Of a stretch of 64,000 nucleotides of DNA, positions 58,331 to 64,000 are shown one piece after another. Source of the stretch: Siniperca chuatsi (Eukaryota; Chordata; Actinopteri; Centrarchiformes; Sinipercidae). The translations under genes and the position numbers were made by a program. The notes under the pieces are model-generated. The model was not told the DNA's origin and made no database searches. It worked only from the letters and a program-made list of their open reading frames with translations. Where the stretch lies: contig NC_058055.1 of assembly GCF_020085105.1 (NCBI RefSeq), positions 17,364,822 through 17,428,821 on the forward strand, in the 5' to 3' direction. How positions within the stretch are numbered: the first letter of the stretch is position 1; each line of letters starts with the position of its first letter.

Positions 58331-60224
58331 AAGTACACAAAAGTGTATGTGTCTACATACATATGCACATATAGTGTATAATGCTGTTTAAGTGCTGTGC
58401 AACTATTTTGCGTACTAGTGTACGTTTTTTAATGGTGTCACTTAACATGTTTCACATACACGATAGTCATAACTGGTTGCCAATGAATGGATGGGCATAT
58501 AAAATGAGACAAATATTTGAATTCAACTGAGGCATGAACTCAAAATACACAAGATGAAATCAGAAATGACCAGGGGGGATGTCCACTCTTGTCTGTTACC
58601 CAGTTGAGTAAATATCATAGTTTCAAATCTCTATTTACCCTGCAATATCTGTGTGGGTGTTACCATTCCATTGGAATTTAGATTGAATGTGGGAAATAGG
58701 AGGAAATGAAAGAGCAGGGTCAGTCATGTTTTATGTATAGATGCAGTAAATAAGCAAATGGGTACAGAATGGTTTTGGTGATTTCTATGAATTTTAAATC
58801 TGTAGCGCTGCACACACACATATGCACTCATTCACACCAATATAAACACCAAAAGCATGTGCTGAAAAGCTCCCACGATGAAATGAGTTTGCAGTTGTCA
58901 AAACTAAACCTCTCTCTCACGCACAAATACACACTTCTCTAAGCCGCCTATAAGTGTGTGGTGTTATTTGCAGTAGAGAAATGTTCCCCTGATCATTGTT
59001 TTTCATTCCATTTCCCATCCACTTCACCTCAAGAGAAAGCCCTCATATCTGTTTCTCCTGAGCCAAGTGAGGCTTTCTTATGAGCGCTCGTGTGTGTGTG
59101 TGCATATGTCTCAGTTTGTCTGTGTTTTATATGCGACTGTGAAATGTTAAGTCACCCCCATCTCAAGAGAGACCTCTGAGCCACAATGGAAACTATCCCA
59201 TGTGTCCTCTTCATTTTAAATACCATCTATTCCCTCCCTAACTACCCGCTCTTTGTCTCTTTCTATTCCCCTTTCTCTCCCTATCTATGTCTTTCTTTTT
59301 TGCTTTCACTCCCACACACTCGCTCACAGGCTGAGAGATTTCCCTGTTTATTTTTTAATAGGAAAAAAATGAAACAGTGGTGGCATACAGAACACCATGC
59401 TTGATTCAATATTTTTTCTGCTCAGGGACACTGTTTCCCCAATGCATTGTCACAGCTTTTGTATTGGACTATGGACTGGCAAAACAGTGATATATTGAGC
59501 CCGCTGACAATTTTTAACATATGTTATTGTGTGCATATGTGTGAAAGTGTGATTGTGTTGGTGTGCTTGCATGTGTGAAAAAAGCACCACTAGGCACAAT
59601 TGATGAACATTGTTATTGATGCTCGATGTATTAATTTATGCTAATTAACACTGGGAATGAAAACCTGAATTTCAACCAACTAGATTTTCCCTCTGTGCTT
59701 AACAATGATTTTCCCACTGATGTCCGCCATGTGTAGCTACTGCTGTATGTTATATTGTAGTTTATACCCACACACATTTAGCAACATTTGCAGCATTTGC
59801 ATATATTGTTTGGAACTATAAGTTGAGCTTTATATTTCAAAATTATATGTTGACTGAGAAAATAACTGAAACTCGTTTTATTCATTTTTGTGTGGGTATA
59901 TTTCATTAATGGTAAAAAAAATCTGCATTCATTAAATTATGAATATTGGTCATTTGTATTCATCAACATCGTGTTATTTCTCTATAACTCTAAAAAGTAA
60001 AAGAGCACTTTTCAGAGCTCAGAAAACTCGCCCTGTTTTCAGCTTTGTGACAATGCATTTTCCAGTTAATCCAAGGGGGTTTATAAATAGTTTATTTATT
60101 TTAAGACTAGGAGAATTTTCTCAACCCATAAAGGAACGTGTAATCTTTCAGTTTCTCAGAAAATTTCATATTCAGAATCACCAAATTTGGAGATACATGG
60201 TTTTCACTGGACAGGAAGGGTATG
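58331..60224. other. No gene recognised
   Basis: AT-rich sequence with CA/TG runs near 58810 and 59090, and pyrimidine-rich patches near 59210-59340. No splice-consistent exon or known repeat was identified. Confidence 0.5.
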
Positions 60225-60359
60225 ATAAATGTAGTGGAGCAAAAAGTATAATAATTGCCTCTGAGATGTAGTGGAGTAACTTGAGTAAAGTACAAGTACC
60301 TCAGATTTATACTTAAGTACAGTACTTGAGTAAATGTACTTAGTTACTTTCCACCACTG
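60225..60359. repeat. Dispersed repeat rich in TACTTGAGTAAA, copy 2
   Basis: ATGTAGTGGAGCAAAAAGTA through ACTTAAGTACAGTACTTGAG to TTACTTTCCACCACTGG; a short, clean member of the family seen at 19440-20035. Confidence 0.65.
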
Positions 60360-61207
60360 GCTTTCTCAGCACTCACCAATTGACCTTTGTGATATTCTGA
60401 TTTGATTTTTTACCAAACATCATACATATATAGTATATGTATGTAACTTGATGAAGATCATTAATACCGAAACGTCAAATACTGTAAATGTAGACAGTAT
60501 GCAGAATGTTTTTTCCAGTTTAATTCAAATTTATGTTCATGTTTAATCATTTACGGCACAGGTAACTGCACAGAGAAGTCATGAATTTCTGAAAATCAAG
60601 CTTAATAGGATGTTGGACATTTTAAAAGCCTATTAAAAAGCCTTTTTAGAGATGTTTAATATATTGCCTTTCATAGGAAGTAAAAAATGTCGAGCTCGCT
60701 AACGTCTCTGTAATGCAGCATGAGTGGCTGCGCCTGGTTCAGTCTGCTCGTTTTATTCTGCTGGGAGTTGCAGGGTGGAAGAGTGACATCAGATTGTATG
60801 ATTGTGCACTCCAAAAAAGAAACTTTGAAATACTTGTACAGCATAAACCTCTCATTCACACATAACTGTATCAGACTTGCTAGTGAATTAAATATGAAAT
60901 TCGGAAATCTGAAAATGATTTCCAACTGGGTCACTGCCTCCATGCACAACTGAACAGGGATAATTGGACATTCGTATTTTTTCCCGAAATGAATTTGACA
61001 GGCCTTTCCCCAGGCTCACCACTAGAGGGTAAAAGTCACTCACTCTCTCCTTTTCATGGAGATTTCTGATACTCACACATGACCTACAAATCAGCTGCAT
61101 CAGACAGAAGAGAAGGAACAGAGAGAATTGACGTTTGAGATCCAGCACTGCTTGCTCAAAATGTTCTGAACCATAAAGTATCATTTTCTCCTTACATCAT
61201 CCTCCAA

Positions 61208-61227
61208 TTCTTCTTCTTCTTCTTCTT
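61208..61227. repeat. TTC trinucleotide repeat
   Basis: Six uninterrupted TTC units. Confidence 0.9.
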
Positions 61228-61724
61228 AGTATTAGAAATATTATGAACTGTAGCAGTTGTAATGGCTAATAATACTAATCAAACACTATACTAGAATATT
61301 AAATTAATGACCAGATATTTTAATAAATTAATTAAAAAGGACATTGCACTTTTAGCAGATATTAGAGGACAACAAGAGGCACTGTGACTAATGCAAACCT
61401 ATACAATCAATAGGCTATCTCACATAATGAAAGGCAATAGGCAATGATAAGAAGTGAAACTATATGTAGGAAACATTTTTTTAAATACATATAATTTGGC
61501 CACAATATATTTCAAGTGGATTTCCAAATCATGCATCTTCAGAATGCTTAATTTTATGTCAAAACGCATGTCTGCCTCTGAAAAACATTCAACCTGACAT
61601 CCATTCAAGGACTTAAAAACAGAAATGCATAATCATATTTAAAAAATATATTAGACATGTATTTGAAATAGCTCATCATCTACTCAGTGGATTATTAAAA
61701 ACAATTGTACAGATGTTCATGGTT

Positions 61725-62185
61725 GCCAGACGATGTATTCTGATGACTTTGGTGAGCCCCTGACTTTTCCTCTGGTTTTGAGTGAAATGTCTCACCAACT
61801 GTTAAATGGATTGCTATGAAATTTGGTCCAAACATTCATATCCCCCCTCAGGATGAATTGCAAAAACTTTGGTGATCCCTCAACTAGCACCATCAGGTCA
61901 AAATTTGTCCAATACTTTGCTTTATGACCAAATACTGACCTGAAAAACCAATGACATTCCCATCCGCTTCAACTGTACTTTAGATTTAGTGCTAATCAGC
62001 AAATGTTAGCATGCTAACACTCTAAACTAAGATAATGATGGCACACATTATACTTGCTAAACATCAGCATGTTAGCTTTGTCATTGTGAGCATGTTAGCA
62101 TGCTGATGTTAGCATTTTGCTGAAAGCAACTCTTTGCCCAAGTACAGCCTCACAGAGCTGCTAGCATGGCTGTAAAACACATATG
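61725..62185. repeat. Dispersed repeat, copy 2 (longer member)
   Basis: Shares its left half with 18010-18300. The right half has many GTTAGCATGCTAAC-like palindromic units (61996-62125) and ends CACAGAGCTGCTAGCATGGCTGTA. Familiar from percomorph genomes; class unknown. Confidence 0.65.
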
Positions 62186-64000
62186 GAACTGTCCACTGTC
62201 AACTGCTCCTATGTAACCACTCAGTACATAGGCTACTTGGTATTTCATAATGTCACACCCTCTTTCCAAAACATATTGTCAGTCTTTAATAAATGGCAAA
62301 TGTCTGTAAAGGCTGAAAGGTAAGCAAGGTGTTGGCAGAGGTGATTTGAGATCTCTTAGTAGTGGTAATTTCATTTGCTCCACCCTTGTCTAACTGCTCC
62401 ATTTTTGGGTAAAAAGATTAAAATCATGTCAGATATGATATATTATCAGTAGCCTAAAGTAATGCTGCATCACTGACATTTCAACAGACAATAAGATAGC
62501 AACACGTGTGATCCAGACCTCTCACATGAAAGGCGTGAGTGTGTGTGTGAATTTCAGAACGATGTATGGAAGTGGTTTGTGGCTGTGTGTATACCTTGTA
62601 AAGAACTAGACAGGTGGTTGTGTGCACACTCAACACAACACCTGTGTTGCCTTTTAATCTCAGGAAATGCAGTGGATTGTAGTGAGACACAGATCAAGCT
62701 CTTTCACCGGTGCATGAAGAAAGAGACTGGTGTTGATTCTGTTTTTGATGTGCTGCCATCCAACTGTGCCGGGCAGAATCTCAAAAAGGAGGTGGCTACT
62801 GATATTAGGATGCACGCAGTGGTCCTAATATCTACTACACTGACATATACTGGGGTGGCCTCCAAATCTAATCAGGGAGGAGGGAGACAGCAAATCGTGA
62901 TTATGCACTTATTTTCGTTGTCCTTCCACTCATTTCTTTCTCTCAGCAGCAGAGTTTATAAGGAACGGTATGTATTTTTATAGAGTAGATGCTGCTCAGC
63001 GCTACTTCTTTCTTTATCTCTGATACAGTCTGCCCGTGACTCTCTCTAGCTGCTGCTTCATGCATCTTTAAAAGATGAGAGGGAGGCTCCACTTTCTCAC
63101 GCCATGTATGACGAGGAGGGAGAAAACACGAGACAGATGAAGGAGAAACAGTAGGTACAGACATGCCTAACCCACATATAGTATGTACACACCCCGTATT
63201 ACAATATGTTTATATAAAACCTAATCACCCTTTGTCTCTCTTTTTTTCCTGTGTCGTGAGGTATTTCCCAAATCCTACCTCCTCTTCCTCTGCATTTCGT
63301 GCCACTCTCGGTGAATCTCATCAGGATAATTATTCGCGCACAGGCATCCGAGGCACGAGCATCTGCCTCTCCTTCTGTTGACCTCCCCCTGCCTCCCCCT
63401 CATTTTTTTCTTTTCCATATTCCTCTCCTCTCCTCTCAAATGCACCATCCTCATCATCCTTCTTTTCCAACTCCTCTCCTTATGCTCAAGCCATTTCTTT
63501 GTTAACTAGAGCATCTCTCCCATTTATTAGCCACTTCACAATCTTTGCAAATTGCAAACAAACTGTGCATAAATTCAAAAGGGAGAAGAATTGGTGCAAG
63601 AAAGCAGAGATGAGAGGTGACAGTGAGAAAAATAGAGATTAGCAGAGAATGTTACAGAAAATATGCATCAATGAATAAGAAAAAGGTGGAGAATATGCAC
63701 ATTTTTGATAGGTCATACCAAACATGTTGCAATCAAAGACTCATTCAAGCCTTCCTTGGTAGTGTATAGTCCATGTTTCCTAAGTGTAACTTTGCTTTAA
63801 GCTGCAGTTACAGCACAGACATGAGAGAGTAAGAATTGATACGGGATATGCAGCCTGTGCAGTAAACTATACGATCTGGGCATTAGAAAAACATACATCC
63901 CTCTGCAATAGTCATAGTTTTATCATTTTACATATAATCACTGCCAGGTGAAACCTTTTTTTGTAGGATCTACAAGGAACAGACATGATTTTTTCTTGAT
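62186..64000. other. No gene recognised; one unexplained open frame and CT-rich tract
   Basis: A 146-codon plus-strand frame (62543-62983) is described under findings. 63230-63500 is strongly pyrimidine-rich (CTCC/TTCC). A TATA-like TTTATAAGG near 62957 and a donor-like ACA|GTAGGTA near 63151 could mark a 5' exon of a gene to the right, but this is weak. Confidence 0.4.

Overview
The window is animal genomic DNA, almost certainly from a bony (teleost, probably percomorph) fish. It is AT-rich and intron-rich. It holds vertebrate genes split into short exons with standard splice sites, many CA/TG microsatellites, a tRNA-type SINE and several DNA-transposon relics of kinds I associate with teleost genomes. 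There is no sign of bacterial operons, CRISPR or plasmid functions.

Layout: (1) 1-6862, plus strand: the 3' part of an endosomal Na+/H+ exchanger gene (slc9a6, NHE6), with a 3'UTR to about 9.14 kb. (2) 9.7-25.1 kb, plus strand: fhl1 (four and a half LIM domains 1), with a non-coding first exon, an 11.3 kb first intron and five coding exons giving 279 aa. (3) 26.1-45.5 kb, plus strand: an adhesion GPCR with an N-terminal pentraxin-like domain, a GPS site and a 7TM domain. I read it as adgrg4 (GPR112), 31 coding exons and 1270 aa. (4) 47.2-57.7 kb, minus strand and convergent with adgrg4: an ADAD-family pseudo-adenosine-deaminase, closest to ADAD2 from memory, ten coding exons and 520 aa. (5) 57.8-64 kb: no gene I can name, only repeat relics and one unexplained open frame. 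The order slc9a6, fhl1, adgrg4 matches human Xq26.3 as I remember it, which supports the assignments. All four gene models were built by hand; every exon junction keeps phase.

The genes do not form a pathway; they are a conserved syntenic block. The observations most worth a second look are: three U12-type (minor spliceosome) introns in slc9a6, one of them AT-AC; an ADAD gene that has replaced three of the four catalytic or zinc residues and shows no clear dsRNA-binding domain; an adgrg4 gene with a very short mucin-like stalk and a last exon open in two frames; and a hAT element with a perfect 8-bp target duplication inside adgrg4. I did not find a convincing wholly new biological system.
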